Below, in pieces: positions 7,971 through 17,545 of a stretch of 64,000 nucleotides of DNA. Within the stretch, counting starts at the first letter, position 1; each line of letters begins with the position of its first letter. Source of the stretch: Caballeronia mineralivorans PML1(12) (GTDB taxonomy: Bacteria > Pseudomonadota > Gammaproteobacteria > Burkholderiales > Burkholderiaceae); the NCBI RefSeq assembly GCF_001028175.1, contig NZ_AEJF01000005.1, positions 1 through 64,000 of the forward strand, in the 5' to 3' direction. Under the pieces are notes generated by a model. That model saw only the letters and a program-made list of their open reading frames with translations. It was not told where the DNA came from and did no database searches. The position numbers and the translations under genes were made by a program.

Positions 7971-8113
7971 ACAAGAACGAGATGATAGCGTATTTCCTGA
8001 TACCTGCGCAATCGAAAGTATCCGGCAGCCGGGACAAGCCCGAAGCCGCAGCACGTTCGCGGCCTTCACCGGTCCAAACGAAAACCCTGAGCACAACCCA
8101 AAGGAGACAGTCG

Positions 8114-8572
8114 ATGAACCTCATTCTCTGGCGCCATGCCGAAGCAGAAGACCAGGCCGCGAGCGATCTCGTGCGTCAACTCACCCCGCGCGGCGTAAAA
8201 CAAGCGCAGGCGGCGGCGAAGTGGTTGAAGAGCCGTATCGACGACGATACGGTGTTCCTCGTCAGCCCGGCCACACGCACGATCCAGACAATGGAAGCGT
8301 TTGGCGACCGGTATAGCGTGGTGAAAGAACTGGCGCCGGGCGCCAGCGCCCAGGCCGTGCTCGATGCCGCGCAATGGCCGGGTGGCGTAGCTGAAACCGT
8401 GGTCGTGGTCGGGCATCAACCGACGCTCGGGCGCGCCGCGGCTTCATTGATGACCGGCCACGAAGCCGAATGGACCCTGAAAAAAGGTGGCATCTGGTGG
8501 TTTCAGCAGCGCTCCCGCGCGGGCGACGACCAAATCGTGCTGCGCGCCGTAACCAGTCCTGATTTACTGTAG
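8114..8572 (+). CDS. sixA: Phosphohistidine phosphatase SixA
   Basis: The ATG at 8114 follows AAGGAG (8101-8106). The 152-residue protein is a short histidine phosphatase: WRHAEAED holds the catalytic Arg7-His8 pair, LTPRGVKQAQ and VSPATRTIQT are conserved family segments, and VVVGHQPTL carries the second catalytic His. SixA removes phosphate from phosphohistidine, classically from the HPt domain of ArcB and from PTS-Ntr proteins in E. coli. The length matches the family. It stands alone between tRNA-Pro and olsB. The phosphate block of ppx/ppk begins shortly after, but no direct link is shown. Confidence 0.85.
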   Translation: MNLILWRHAEAEDQAASDLVRQLTPRGVKQAQAAAKWLKSRIDDDTVFLVSPATRTIQTMEAFGDRYSVVKELAPGASAQAVLDAAQWPGGVAETVVVVGHQPTLGRAAASLMTGHEAEWTLKKGGIWWFQQRSRAGDDQIVLRAVTSPDLL

Positions 8573-8725
8573 CCACAACGAAACTGGACCCAAAAGCGGT
8601 AAAACCGTGGCGGCGCAGTGACGCTTCATTGAATCGTCATCGTGATGCCATGCGAGCGTCATTCGGAATACTTACATTGGCGGCTAACTGTAAAACGTCA
8701 GCCAAATCCACTTTGGGGATTGCCA

Positions 8726-9559
8726 ATGCAAAAATCGACGACGCTCGCCGCTCTATTGAGCACATCGAATGGACTGAGCGGGTCTGGTGGCTCGAACGTT
8801 GCCGAACGCCAGCGTTTGCCGAGCGCGGCGGAGACTGTGACGGGGCAACACCGGTTGCGGGTATCGTGGGCGCATTCCGAGGTTGAATTGCGTGAAGCGC
8901 AGCGCTTGCGGTACCGGGTGTTCGCTGACGAGATGGGGGCTCACCTGAAAGGCCCGGCAGGCCTGGACGTAGACGCATTCGACGCGTTTTGCGACCACCT
9001 GCTGGTCCGTGACCTGGACACCTTGAAGGTTGTGGGTACCTACCGCGTGTTGCCGCCGCATCAGGCGGCGCGTGCCGGGCGGCTGTATGCCGAGAGCGAA
9101 TTCGATGTCTCCCGCCTCGCGCATCTGCGCCCGAAGCTGGTGGAAGTCGGCCGGTCGTGCGTGCATGCGGATTACCGCAGCGGCGCGGTGATCATGTCGC
9201 TGTGGGGCGGTCTCGCGGCGTACATGAAGCAGAACGGCTACGAGACCATGCTGGGCTGCGCGAGCGTCGCAATGGCCGATGGCGGCCACTACGCCGCCGA
9301 CCTGTACGAAGGGTTGGAGAAGGAGGCGTTGACGTCGCCGGAATACCGGGCGTTTGCGCATACGCCGTTGCCGGTGCAGGAACTGCGCACGGGAGCCACG
9401 GTCGCGCCGCCGCCGTTGTTGAAGGGTTATTTGCGCTTGGGCGCAAAAATCTGCGGCGCTCCGGCATGGGATCCCGATTTCAACACGGCGGACTTTTTGA
9501 CTCTGCTGCGTTTATCGGAGATAGGTGAGCGTTACGTGCGCCACTTCATGGCCGATTGA
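8726..9559 (+). CDS. olsB: OlsB-like N-acyltransferase (ornithine lipid synthesis)
   Basis: The 277-residue protein from the ATG at 8726 belongs to the GNAT-fold Acetyltransf_5 family. Recognisable segments are LREAQRLRYRVFADEMG (as in autoinducer synthases and hemolysin-like acyltransferases), DAFCDHLLVRD, VGTYRVLPPHQA, VEVGRSCVHADYRSGAVI and LLKGYLRLGAKICGAPAWD. OlsB moves a 3-hydroxyacyl group from ACP to the alpha-amino group of ornithine, the first step of ornithine lipid formation at the inner membrane. The next enzyme, OlsA, is not visible here. Longer starts upstream (8642) lack a ribosome binding site. A hemolysin-like acyltransferase of the same family is the alternative. Confidence 0.8.
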   Translation: MQKSTTLAALLSTSNGLSGSGGSNVAERQRLPSAAETVTGQHRLRVSWAHSEVELREAQRLRYRVFADEMGAHLKGPAGLDVDAFDAFCDHLLVRDLDTLKVVGTYRVLPPHQAARAGRLYAESEFDVSRLAHLRPKLVEVGRSCVHADYRSGAVIMSLWGGLAAYMKQNGYETMLGCASVAMADGGHYAADLYEGLEKEALTSPEYRAFAHTPLPVQELRTGATVAPPPLLKGYLRLGAKICGAPAWDPDFNTADFLTLLRLSEIGERYVRHFMAD

Positions 9560-9797
9560 AGATTGAAAACGCCAACGAGCAGATAGCGGAAGAGACAAAA
9601 CGCGCCAGCGATAACGATTGGATCAACGCCGCTGGCGCGACGAACCACAGCGCAAGTGGGCGTAAAGCAAGAAGCGTGGAATAAAGTTCGAAGTCCGTAC
9701 TACTTTCACTTTTGCGCCGAAAGGATTCGCGAACGCAATGGGGCAGCACAGAATCATCGGCTGCCTCGTTTTCCCTAACGCCGCCCCGCTACGGCGA

Positions 9798-11315
9798 TCA
9801 AACCCCGGTATAAACCACCCGATACGGCTTTCCGATCTTCTCCCACTCCGCCGCCTCCTGAACGAGGCTATAGTCGGTGAGCGGATTTAGCGCGACCCAA
9901 TCGTTGGGCAAGCGCACATCGAAGCCGCCGTTGGCTAGAGACACCTGGATAGCCGGAAACCCGACATCGGCCCGCCTCCGGCAAAGCAACGCCGCAAGCC
10001 GCAAACAAAACAGCAAGGTCCAGTCGACATCCCGCGCCTGGGAAAGCTTGCCCAACTTCCCCACATGCCCAAGCACCAGCCCGGCCAACCGTGCCTGATC
10101 GGTCCTTGAAAACCCGGGCATATCCGCATGACTCGCGATATACGCGGAATGCTTGTGATAGGCGCTATGCGAGATAGAAAGCCCAATCTCATGCAACGCC
10201 GCCGCCCACCCCAAAAACATTTGATTTTCGATCCGCCGTTCCGCATCGGCATCGACTGCTTCGAGCTGCTCATAGAAGCTGATGGCCAGCGCGGCAATGC
10301 GGTCCGATTGATCACTATCCACCGCATAGCGCCGCTTGAACCCTTCAACCGTCACCGTGCGCATGTCCTGGTGCTGCGTGCGCCCGAGCAGGTCATACAG
10401 CACGCCGAGCCGCAACGCGCCGTCGGTGGTATCGACGTATTCGATGCCCAGTTCCTCGAACACACCGAGCATGATCGACAACCCGCCCGCGAGCACCGGA
10501 ATCCGGTCGGCCTTCAACGCGATCAGCTTCAGCCGGTTCACGTTCTCGGCCTTGATCAGCGCCTTTTTCAACCGCTCCAGCCCGCCTCGGGAAATGCCGT
10601 GCGTGATACCGGGATCGTTGAAACCATTCGCCTCGATCAACTCGGCCAGCGCGCGCGCGGTACCCGACGACCCTATCGCCTGATCCCAGCCCGTCTGTTT
10701 GTATTCGCTCGAGATAATCTCGATCTCGCGCTTGGCGGCGAGCTCGGCTTGCCGCATTGAATATTCATCGACATTACCGGCTGCAAAAAACTGCCGGCTA
10801 TGGCTCACGCAGCCGATATACAGACTCTCCATGTGAATTGGCGTGTAGTGGGAGCCAATAATGAATTCCGTCGATCCACCGCCGATATCCACCACCAGCC
10901 GTTTGCCCGCGCTCGCCGGCACCGAATGCGCGGCGCCCGCATAAATCAGGCGCGCTTCTTCCCGCCCGGCAATCACTTCAATGGGAAACCCGAGCGCGTT
11001 CTGCGCTTCAGCGAGAAATTCATCGGCGTTCTTGGCCACGCGCAGCGTATTGGTCGCGACCGCGCGCACGTGATCGGGATGGAAGTCGCGCAGCCGTTCG
11101 CCAAAGCGCTTCAGCGCGTCCCAGCCGCGCAATTGCGAAGCGCGGTCGAGAAATTTGTCTCGTGACAGGCCCGCCGCGAGCCGCACGGGTTCACGCAGCG
11201 CATCGACCTGATAGATCGGGCTGCCGGAAGGCGTCTCCTCGACGCGTCCGACGATCAGCCTGAAGCTGTTCGATCCAAGATCTACGGCCGCCAAAAGATG
11301 AGGGGGGTTGACCAT
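9798..11315 (-). CDS. ppx: Exopolyphosphatase Ppx/GppA
   Basis: The 505-residue protein begins AAVDLGSNSFRLIVGRVEE, the first phosphate-binding motif of the Ppx/GppA actin-like fold, and continues with VVDIGGGSTEFIIG for the second. The C-terminal half (from about residue 310) is the HD-type helical domain: ALHEIGLSISHSAYHKHSAYI. It hydrolyses terminal phosphates from long-chain polyphosphate, and some members also hydrolyse pppGpp. It is divergent from ppk, the synthesis enzyme, so the two opposing activities share one intergenic region (11316-11644). That region holds a candidate Pho box on the ppk side. Family assignment is firm; Ppx versus GppA activity cannot be separated by sequence alone. 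Confidence 0.93.
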   Translation of the reverse strand: MVNPPHLLAAVDLGSNSFRLIVGRVEETPSGSPIYQVDALREPVRLAAGLSRDKFLDRASQLRGWDALKRFGERLRDFHPDHVRAVATNTLRVAKNADEFLAEAQNALGFPIEVIAGREEARLIYAGAAHSVPASAGKRLVVDIGGGSTEFIIGSHYTPIHMESLYIGCVSHSRQFFAAGNVDEYSMRQAELAAKREIEIISSEYKQTGWDQAIGSSGTARALAELIEANGFNDPGITHGISRGGLERLKKALIKAENVNRLKLIALKADRIPVLAGGLSIMLGVFEELGIEYVDTTDGALRLGVLYDLLGRTQHQDMRTVTVEGFKRRYAVDSDQSDRIAALAISFYEQLEAVDADAERRIENQMFLGWAAALHEIGLSISHSAYHKHSAYIASHADMPGFSRTDQARLAGLVLGHVGKLGKLSQARDVDWTLLFCLRLAALLCRRRADVGFPAIQVSLANGGFDVRLPNDWVALNPLTDYSLVQEAAEWEKIGKPYRVVYTGV

Positions 11316-11574
11316 CTATTTTCCAGTTTCCGTAGGGTTGTGCCCGCGAGCGCCTTGCGTGCTCACGCGGTGCGGGCAGCATTTGAACACGCCGCGCCGC
11401 CGAAGCGCGCCAATTTTAATTCCAACCGGACGACTGTGCTGGTCTGGCAAATAATCCAGTGAAGCGAAATGTGCCAATAAAACAGTTAATTGTTAGACGA
11501 ACTCGGACGAAGCTTGCCAGAATCGACCTTACGCGAGGCAGGCGTTAGATTTATGACATTACGATTTCACAAAA

Positions 11575-11592
11575 ACGTCATCAACCTGTGAT
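11575..11592 (+). promoter_or_regulatory. Candidate Pho box upstream of ppk
   Basis: ACGTCAT (11575-11581), CAAC, CTGTGAT (11586-11592) fit the PhoB consensus of two CTGTCAT heptads 11 bp apart, with 5 and 6 of 7 matches. A weaker third heptad (ATTTCAC, 11564-11570) precedes them in phase. It lies 53 nt before the ppk start. The rest of the 329-bp ppx/ppk gap shows no gene. Confidence 0.5.
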
Positions 11593-11644
11593 GCATTCCG
11601 GGCGATCCTTGCACATTCCGCTTTTTTGACTGCCAATACTTTCG

Positions 11645-13708
11645 ATGTCCTTACGCTATCCCCTTCTTAATCGCGAACTGGGCATTCTGGGTTTTAACGA
11701 ACGTGTATTGTCGCAAGCCGCCGATACCTCAGTGCCCTTGCTCGAGCGGCTTCGCTTCATCTGCATCACCAGCAGCAACCTGGACGAATTTTTTGAAGTC
11801 CGGATGGCCGGCATGCAGGAACAGATGCGCGACAATCCGGGCTCGCTCTCGCCCGACGGCATGTCGCTGCAGCATGTGTACGACCTCGTGGTCGAACGCG
11901 CGCATCGCCTGGTGCATCAGCAATACGTGATGCTTCAGGACACCGTGTTTCCCGCGCTGGAAAGCGAAGGGATCTACTTTCACGGCGTGGAGTCGTGGAC
12001 CGAGGCGCAGACCGACTGGGCCTCCGATTACTTTCAGAACGAGTTGCTCCCGGTGTTGACGCCGATCGGCCTCGATCCCGCACATCCGTTTCCGCGCGTG
12101 CTGAACAAGAGCCTGAACTTCGTGGTCGAGCTGGAGGGTAAGGACGCGTTCGGCCGCCAGGCCGTGATGGGTATCGTGCAGGCGCCGCGCGCGCTGCCGC
12201 GGCTCGTGCGCATGCCCGAGGCGCTGTCAGGGTACCCGCACGGGTTCGTGCTGCTGAGCTCCCTGATGCAGCGTTTTGTCGACGCGCTGTTTCCGCATCT
12301 GATCGTGCGCAGTTGCAACCAGTTCCGCATCACGCGCAACAGCGAACTGTTCGTCGATGAAGACGAAATCACCAATCTGCGCGTGGCGTTGCAGGGCGAA
12401 CTGCCCGCGCGGCACCTGGGCAATGCGGTGCGGCTGGAAGTGTCGGCGGAGACGCCACCGCACATGATCCGGCGCCTGCTTGACGAGAGCGAACTGAACG
12501 ACCGCGATTGTTATCGCGTGAACGGGCCGGTGAATCTCGTGCGTCTGATGCAGTTGCCCGAGATGGTCGACCGGCCGGACCTGAAGTTCGTGCCGCATAT
12601 TCCGGCGGTGCCGAAGACACTCGCGGCGTCGTCGAATCTCTTCGATGCCATCGATCAGGGCGACGTGCTCCTGCACCATCCGTACGAGAGCTTCCAGCCC
12701 GTGCTCGAGTTGCTGTTGCAGGCGGCCAAGGACCCGCAGGTCGTCGCGATCAAGCAGACCATCTATCGGACAGGCACCGACTCGCCGCTGATGGACGCGC
12801 TGATGCAAGCCGCGCGCAACGGCAAGGAAGTGACCGTAGTGGTGGAACTGCTCGCGCGCTTCGACGAAGAGACGAATATCAACTGGGCTTCGCAGCTCGA
12901 AGCCGTGGGCGCGCATGTGGTGTACGGCGTGGTCGGCCACAAATGCCACGCGAAAATGATGCTGATCGTGCGGCGCGTTTCGCAGAACGGCAAGATGATG
13001 CTCAGGCGTTATGTGCATCTGGGCACGGGTAACTATCACCCGCGAACCGCGCGTCTTTATACCGATTTCGCCGTGATGACCTCGGATCAGCAAGTCTGCG
13101 AAGACGTGCATCACGTGTTCCAGCAACTCACCGGCATTGGCGGCGAATTGCGCTTGCATCAGCTCTGGCAAGCGCCTTTTACGCTGCATCCGAATCTGAT
13201 CGAAGCCATTCGTGCTGAAGCCGATAACGCGCGCGCCGGAAAGAAAGCGCGGATTGTCGCCAAGATGAATGCGCTGCTCGAACCGACCGTGATCATCGCG
13301 TTGTATGAAGCGTCGCAGGCAGGCGTGAAAATCGATCTGATCGTGCGTGGGGTCTGCGCGTTGAAACCAGGCGTTGAAGGCATGTCCGAGAACATCACGG
13401 TGCGCTCCATCGTTGGGCGTTTTCTCGAACATCACCGCATCTTTTATTTTTATGCGGGCGGCGAAGAGAAGGTGTATTTGTCGAGCGCGGACTGGATGGA
13501 TCGCAACTTCTTCCGGCGTGTGGAAGTGGCTTTTCCCGTGAATGATCGCCGCCTGAAACGGCGCGTGATTGCCGAAGGATTGTCAGTCTTTCTCGGCGAT
13601 AACCAGTCGGCGTGGCTCATGCAGAGCGACGGGCATTATCAGCGGCGCAGGCCGGGTAAATCGATGCGCAACGCGCAACTGGGCCTGCTCGCGAAGTTCT
13701 GCCCTTGA
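11645..13708 (+). CDS. ppk1: Polyphosphate kinase 1
   Basis: The 687-residue protein has all four PPK1 domains. The N-terminal helical domain starts RYPLLNRELGILGFNERVL. The first phospholipase-D-like domain holds the phosphorylated His in GHKCHAKMML; the His codon at 12947 is residue 435, the same number as in E. coli Ppk. The second has ENITVRSIVGRFLEHHRI and SSADWMDRNFFRRVEVAFPV. It makes polyphosphate from ATP reversibly at the inner membrane. Divergent from ppx, convergent with phoR, and preceded by a candidate Pho box, so induction under phosphate limitation is likely. Confidence 0.96.
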   Translation: MSLRYPLLNRELGILGFNERVLSQAADTSVPLLERLRFICITSSNLDEFFEVRMAGMQEQMRDNPGSLSPDGMSLQHVYDLVVERAHRLVHQQYVMLQDTVFPALESEGIYFHGVESWTEAQTDWASDYFQNELLPVLTPIGLDPAHPFPRVLNKSLNFVVELEGKDAFGRQAVMGIVQAPRALPRLVRMPEALSGYPHGFVLLSSLMQRFVDALFPHLIVRSCNQFRITRNSELFVDEDEITNLRVALQGELPARHLGNAVRLEVSAETPPHMIRRLLDESELNDRDCYRVNGPVNLVRLMQLPEMVDRPDLKFVPHIPAVPKTLAASSNLFDAIDQGDVLLHHPYESFQPVLELLLQAAKDPQVVAIKQTIYRTGTDSPLMDALMQAARNGKEVTVVVELLARFDEETNINWASQLEAVGAHVVYGVVGHKCHAKMMLIVRRVSQNGKMMLRRYVHLGTGNYHPRTARLYTDFAVMTSDQQVCEDVHHVFQQLTGIGGELRLHQLWQAPFTLHPNLIEAIRAEADNARAGKKARIVAKMNALLEPTVIIALYEASQAGVKIDLIVRGVCALKPGVEGMSENITVRSIVGRFLEHHRIFYFYAGGEEKVYLSSADWMDRNFFRRVEVAFPVNDRRLKRRVIAEGLSVFLGDNQSAWLMQSDGHYQRRRPGKSMRNAQLGLLAKFCP

Positions 13709-13749
13709 TGGTGTGAACGTGCCTTGGCTTCCGGGCACTTCGGGGCACG

Positions 13750-15063
13750 TCAGGCAGCAATCGATTTTCTCAACGCCGTACGGGCGGCAGAAAACTTCAC
13801 CGAGAAAGTACTGCCCCGCCCTTCCTCGCTTTTGACTTCGAGGTCGGCCCCATGCCGTTGCAATACATGCTTCACAATCGCCAGCCCGAGGCCTGTGCCG
13901 CCGGTATCGCGTGAGCGGCTTCTATCGACACGATAAAACCGCTCCGTCAGACGCGGAATATGTTCGGCCGGAATGCCGAGACCGCTATCCCGCACTGAAA
14001 ACACCGCGCGATCCCGAATGCGCTGCCACGATACATCGATCGTTCCGCCATCCGGCGTATAGCGAATCGCATTCGTTACCAAATTGGCAAGCGCGCTGAC
14101 AATCTCCGTTTCCGAACCGGCCACCGTCAGCGCTTCATCGGCACTGAATGTAATTCTATGTCGGCCATTCGAAAGATTATCAGCGTCTTCTTCCAGATGA
14201 CGCAGCACTGCGCGCATGTCGAGAACGTCGTCGCTAGGCGGTTTGACATCGCCTTCGAGATTCGCCAACACGAGCAGATCCCGCACGATGTTCTGCATGC
14301 GCGACGACTGCTGCTCCATCATATCCAGATAACGCGCCCGGTCGGATTCGTTCAGCGGCAACTCGCGCATCGTCTCTAGAAAGCCCGACAGCACCGTCAA
14401 GGGCGTCTTCAACTCGTGCGAAACGTTCGCGACAAAATCGCGGCGCATGGAATCCGTTCTTTCCAGTTCGGTTATGTCCTGGGTCAGAATCAGCTTCCGG
14501 TTTTCACCGTAGGGGAATATTTGCACCGCCAACACGTTCTGCCGGTTTAACCCCATCCCGCGCATCACCAGCACCGACTCATAATGCTGCGAAGCGAGAT
14601 AGCGAACAAAGTCGGGCTGACGCACCAGATGCGTGATGTGCTGACGCAGATCGCGTTTGGCATCGAGACCAAAATGCGTTTCCGCGATCGCGTTGCACCA
14701 CTCTATCTGGTCGCTGTCGTCGAGCATGGCCACGCCATTCGGCGACGCCTGTATGCCCTGGATAAATCGTGAGTGCTGCTGCTCGACCTGGCGCACCTGC
14801 GCATGCCAGCGCTTTGCAAGCTTATGCAAGCGATAATAAATCTCGCCCCACACGCCCGGCGCGCTCGGCACTTCGCCGTACACCGGCGCGTCGAGCAAAC
14901 GCCACAGGCGCTGCGTATGAAAGGTGGTGAAAAGGGTTTGCAGAACGAGCATGACGAGCGCAAAACAGAGCGCGGCACGCACTCCGAACAGTGCGCCAAC
15001 GATCCCGCTTAATACCGCGAGCAACGCGAGGGACACGAGCGACCGCGTCCAGATGATATTCAT
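13750..15063 (-). CDS. phoR: Phosphate regulon sensor histidine kinase PhoR
   Basis: The 437-residue protein starts with two adjacent membrane helices (residues about 10-45), a PAS-like sensor segment (FIQGIQASPNGVAMLDDSDQIEWCN), the dimerisation/phosphoacceptor H box DFVANVSHELKTPLTVLSGF, and an ATPase domain with N (LVTNAIRYTPDGG), G1 (DSGLGIPAEHI), F (ERFYRV) and G2 (GTGLGLAIVKH) boxes. Lacking a large periplasmic domain, PhoR takes its phosphate signal from the Pst transporter through PhoU. It follows phoB on the same strand after 50 nt and ends facing ppk. Confidence 0.95.
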   Translation of the reverse strand: MNIIWTRSLVSLALLAVLSGIVGALFGVRAALCFALVMLVLQTLFTTFHTQRLWRLLDAPVYGEVPSAPGVWGEIYYRLHKLAKRWHAQVRQVEQQHSRFIQGIQASPNGVAMLDDSDQIEWCNAIAETHFGLDAKRDLRQHITHLVRQPDFVRYLASQHYESVLVMRGMGLNRQNVLAVQIFPYGENRKLILTQDITELERTDSMRRDFVANVSHELKTPLTVLSGFLETMRELPLNESDRARYLDMMEQQSSRMQNIVRDLLVLANLEGDVKPPSDDVLDMRAVLRHLEEDADNLSNGRHRITFSADEALTVAGSETEIVSALANLVTNAIRYTPDGGTIDVSWQRIRDRAVFSVRDSGLGIPAEHIPRLTERFYRVDRSRSRDTGGTGLGLAIVKHVLQRHGADLEVKSEEGRGSTFSVKFSAARTALRKSIAA

Positions 15064-15113
15064 GAATTAGCGGATCGAGATTATTGCCACGCGACCACAA
15101 TTGGTCGCGGGCT

Positions 15114-15821
15114 TCAAGCACTCTTGGCCAGCCTGTACCCACTGCCACGAACCGTTTCAATCATAGCATCGCAACCAGCGGGCTTTAGTGCTGCGCGCAG
15201 ACGCTTGATATGCACGTCCACCGTCCGCTCTTCCACGAATACGTGATCGCCCCACACCTGATCCAGCAATTGCGTGCGGCTATGCACGCGCTCAGGATGT
15301 GTCATGAAGAAATGCAGCAAGCGGAATTCGGTCGGTCCGAGATCGAGCTTGATATCGTCGGAATGACCGTTCGTATGCGCCGCCACCCTATGAGTAGCCG
15401 GGTCGAGACGCAACCCGTTGATTGCCACCACGTCTTCCGTCAATTGCGGCGCGCGCCGGCGCAATACCGCCTTGATCCGCGCCATCAATTCTTTCGGCGA
15501 AAACGGCTTCGTCACATAATCGTCCGCGCCGATTTCAAGTCCGAGCACCTTATCCTGCTCGTCGCCGCGGGCGGTGAGCATGATGATCGGAATGTGTTTC
15601 GTGCGTTCGTTGCCGCGTAATTCCCGCGCAAAGGCGATGCCGGATTTACCCGGCAGCATCCAGTCGAGAAGTACTAGGTCCGGCAAGACATCGCTGATCA
15701 GGTTTTGCGCCTGTTCCGCGTTATAAGCACGAATGGGGCAATGGCCCGCGTGTTGCAAATTTACCGAAATCAATTCGGAAATCGCGGGTTCGTCTTCTAT
15801 AACGAGAATGCTGCTGGGCAT
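15114..15821 (-). CDS. phoB: Phosphate regulon response regulator PhoB
   Basis: OmpR-family regulator of 235 residues. The receiver domain has acidic pair E9-D10, the phosphorylated D53 in LLDWMLPG, Thr in IIMLTARGDE and Lys in YVTKPFSP. The C-terminal winged helix has LGPTEFRLLHFFMTHPERV and RTVDVHIKRLRAALKP, ending VRGSGYRLA. The ATG at 15821 is chosen over an in-frame GTG at 15827 because GAGG sits 5 nt before it. When phosphorylated by PhoR it binds Pho boxes such as those proposed before pstS and ppk. Confidence 0.95.
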   Translation of the reverse strand: MPSSILVIEDEPAISELISVNLQHAGHCPIRAYNAEQAQNLISDVLPDLVLLDWMLPGKSGIAFARELRGNERTKHIPIIMLTARGDEQDKVLGLEIGADDYVTKPFSPKELMARIKAVLRRRAPQLTEDVVAINGLRLDPATHRVAAHTNGHSDDIKLDLGPTEFRLLHFFMTHPERVHSRTQLLDQVWGDHVFVEERTVDVHIKRLRAALKPAGCDAMIETVRGSGYRLAKSA

Positions 15822-15881
15822 CGGCACCTCTGTAACCTTCTTCGCGTAAGTTAAATAACTGACATCTGGATCACAAAAGAA

Positions 15882-16586
15882 TCAGCTCAGTGCTTCACGT
15901 TCAAGCTGATCGCGCGACACATGGCGGACATCCGTTCCCTTCACAATGTAAATAATGAACTCCGCAATGTTCTTTGCGTGATCGCCGATACGTTCGACCG
16001 CTTTAGCGATGAACAGATAATCGAGACCCGCCGAAATCATGCGCGGATCTTCCATCATGTACGTCACCAGCTTGCGCACGAACGCACGGAATTCTTCGTC
16101 GATGGCCTTGTCGTCGCGAACGATCTGCGCGGCCGCGACCGTATCCAGGCGCGCGAACGCATCTAGTGCACGGCGCAGAATAGAGACCGCCATTTCGCCG
16201 GACAACTTGATTTCCGCGATATTGACGTTGCGCCCCATGCCATCTTCGTTGATGCGCTTCACGCGCTTGGCGATCTTCTCGGCTTCGTCGCCGGCACGCT
16301 CGAGGTTCGTAATAGTCTTCGAAATCGCCATCAACAAACGCAGGTCACGCGCGGCCGGCTGACGGCGAGCGATGATGTTGCTGCATTCCTCGTCAATCTC
16401 GACTTCCATTGTGTTGAGGCGCGTTTCGGCAAGAATCACCGCCTCGACAATATCCATGTCGAACGTATTGAGCGCCTGCATGGCGTTGATAATTTGCGAC
16501 TCGACCAGACCGCCCATCTCCAACACCTTCGACGACACTGCATTCAGATCGGCGTCAAACTGGCTCGACAAATGTTTATCGGACAT
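15882..16586 (-). CDS. phoU: Phosphate signalling protein PhoU
   Basis: The 234-residue protein is a tandem of two three-helix PhoU repeats. Each has a metal-binding signature: EIDEECSNIIARRQPAARDLR in the first and ERIGDHAKNIAEFI in the second. PhoU links the Pst transporter to PhoR and keeps the kinase off when phosphate is abundant. It follows pstB by 47 nt and precedes phoB, as expected in Burkholderiaceae. Length and order match the family. Confidence 0.95.
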   Translation of the reverse strand: MSDKHLSSQFDADLNAVSSKVLEMGGLVESQIINAMQALNTFDMDIVEAVILAETRLNTMEVEIDEECSNIIARRQPAARDLRLLMAISKTITNLERAGDEAEKIAKRVKRINEDGMGRNVNIAEIKLSGEMAVSILRRALDAFARLDTVAAAQIVRDDKAIDEEFRAFVRKLVTYMMEDPRMISAGLDYLFIAKAVERIGDHAKNIAEFIIYIVKGTDVRHVSRDQLEREALS

Positions 16587-16633
16587 ATGTGCTCCTGAAG
16601 TCCTTTTTTAGCCCGTGCGATTGTGCAATAAAC

Positions 16634-17530
16634 TCAACCAAACCGGCCGGTAATGTAATCTTCCGTTTCCTTGCGGGACGGCTTGATAAAGATCTTTTCC
16701 GTATCGCCGAATTCAATCAATTCGCCCAGATACATATAAGCAGTGTAGTCCGAACAACGCGCCGCCTGCTGCATGTTGTGCGTGACAATCACTACCGTGT
16801 AGTCATCTTTTAGTTCAGCGATCAACTCTTCAATGCGGCCGGTCGAAATCGGGTCGAGCGCGGAGCACGGTTCGTCGAGCAACAGCACTTCAGGCCGGAT
16901 CGCAATGCCGCGTGCGATGCACAGGCGCTGCTGCTGTCCGCCCGACAAGCCGTAGCCGCTTTGCTGCAGCTTGTCCTTCGCTTCGTTCCAAAGCGCCGCT
17001 TTGGTCAGCGCCCATTCCACGCGGTCGTCCATCTCCGAGCGCGACAGTTGCTCGAACATCTTCACGCCGAACGCGATGTTGTCGTAGATCGACATGGGGA
17101 ACGGCGTCGGCTTCTGGAACACCATGCCCACGCGCGCGCGCAGCAGCGAGATGTCGCGGCTGGTGTCGAGCAGGTTCGCGCCATCCATCAGGATCTCGCC
17201 TTCGGCGCGCTGCTCCGGATACAGCGCGTACATCTTGTTGAATGTGCGCAGCAGCGTGGACTTGCCACATCCCGACGGTCCGATGAACGCCGTCACCTTG
17301 TGTTCGGGAATGCGCAGGTTGATGTTCTTCAGCGCGTGAAACTTGTTGTAGAAGAAGTTGAGGTTGTTCACCTCGATCTTCGGTTTCATCGACCCTGCCG
17401 GGGGCGAGTGATGCGTCGGCTTGAAACTGCCGGGTACCGCGCCTCGCTCCACCGGGTTTGCGCCGGAGTTGTCACCGCTGCCGGCCGGATTAGCGTTCCG
17501 GGCGCTCACATCGCTTGCGACTGTGTTCAT
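16634..17530 (-). CDS. pstB: Phosphate ABC transporter ATP-binding protein PstB
   Basis: The 298-residue ATPase has Walker [11 protein letters not shown]-loop [12 protein letters not shown], signature LSGGQQQRL, Walker [14 protein letters not shown] and the H-loop VTHNMQQA. The first about 45 residues form a low-complexity Gly/Ser/Pro extension not found in E. coli PstB; the core could start at the ATG of [15 protein letters not shown] (17389). It powers high-affinity phosphate import through PstA/PstC on the inner membrane. It lies 15 nt after pstA in the pst operon. Confidence 0.95.
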   Translation of the reverse strand: MNTVASDVSARNANPAGSGDNSGANPVERGAVPGSFKPTHHSPPAGSMKPKIEVNNLNFFYNKFHALKNINLRIPEHKVTAFIGPSGCGKSTLLRTFNKMYALYPEQRAEGEILMDGANLLDTSRDISLLRARVGMVFQKPTPFPMSIYDNIAFGVKMFEQLSRSEMDDRVEWALTKAALWNEAKDKLQQSGYGLSGGQQQRLCIARGIAIRPEVLLLDEPCSALDPISTGRIEELIAELKDDYTVVIVTHNMQQAARCSDYTAYMYLGELIEFGDTEKIFIKPSRKETEDYITGRFG

Positions 17531-17545
17531 GGAAAGATTTCCGCC

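Noticed and set aside
12227-13435. 402-codon frame antisense to ppk
   Set aside because: Shadow ORF; the plus-strand ppk has all domains and its catalytic His.
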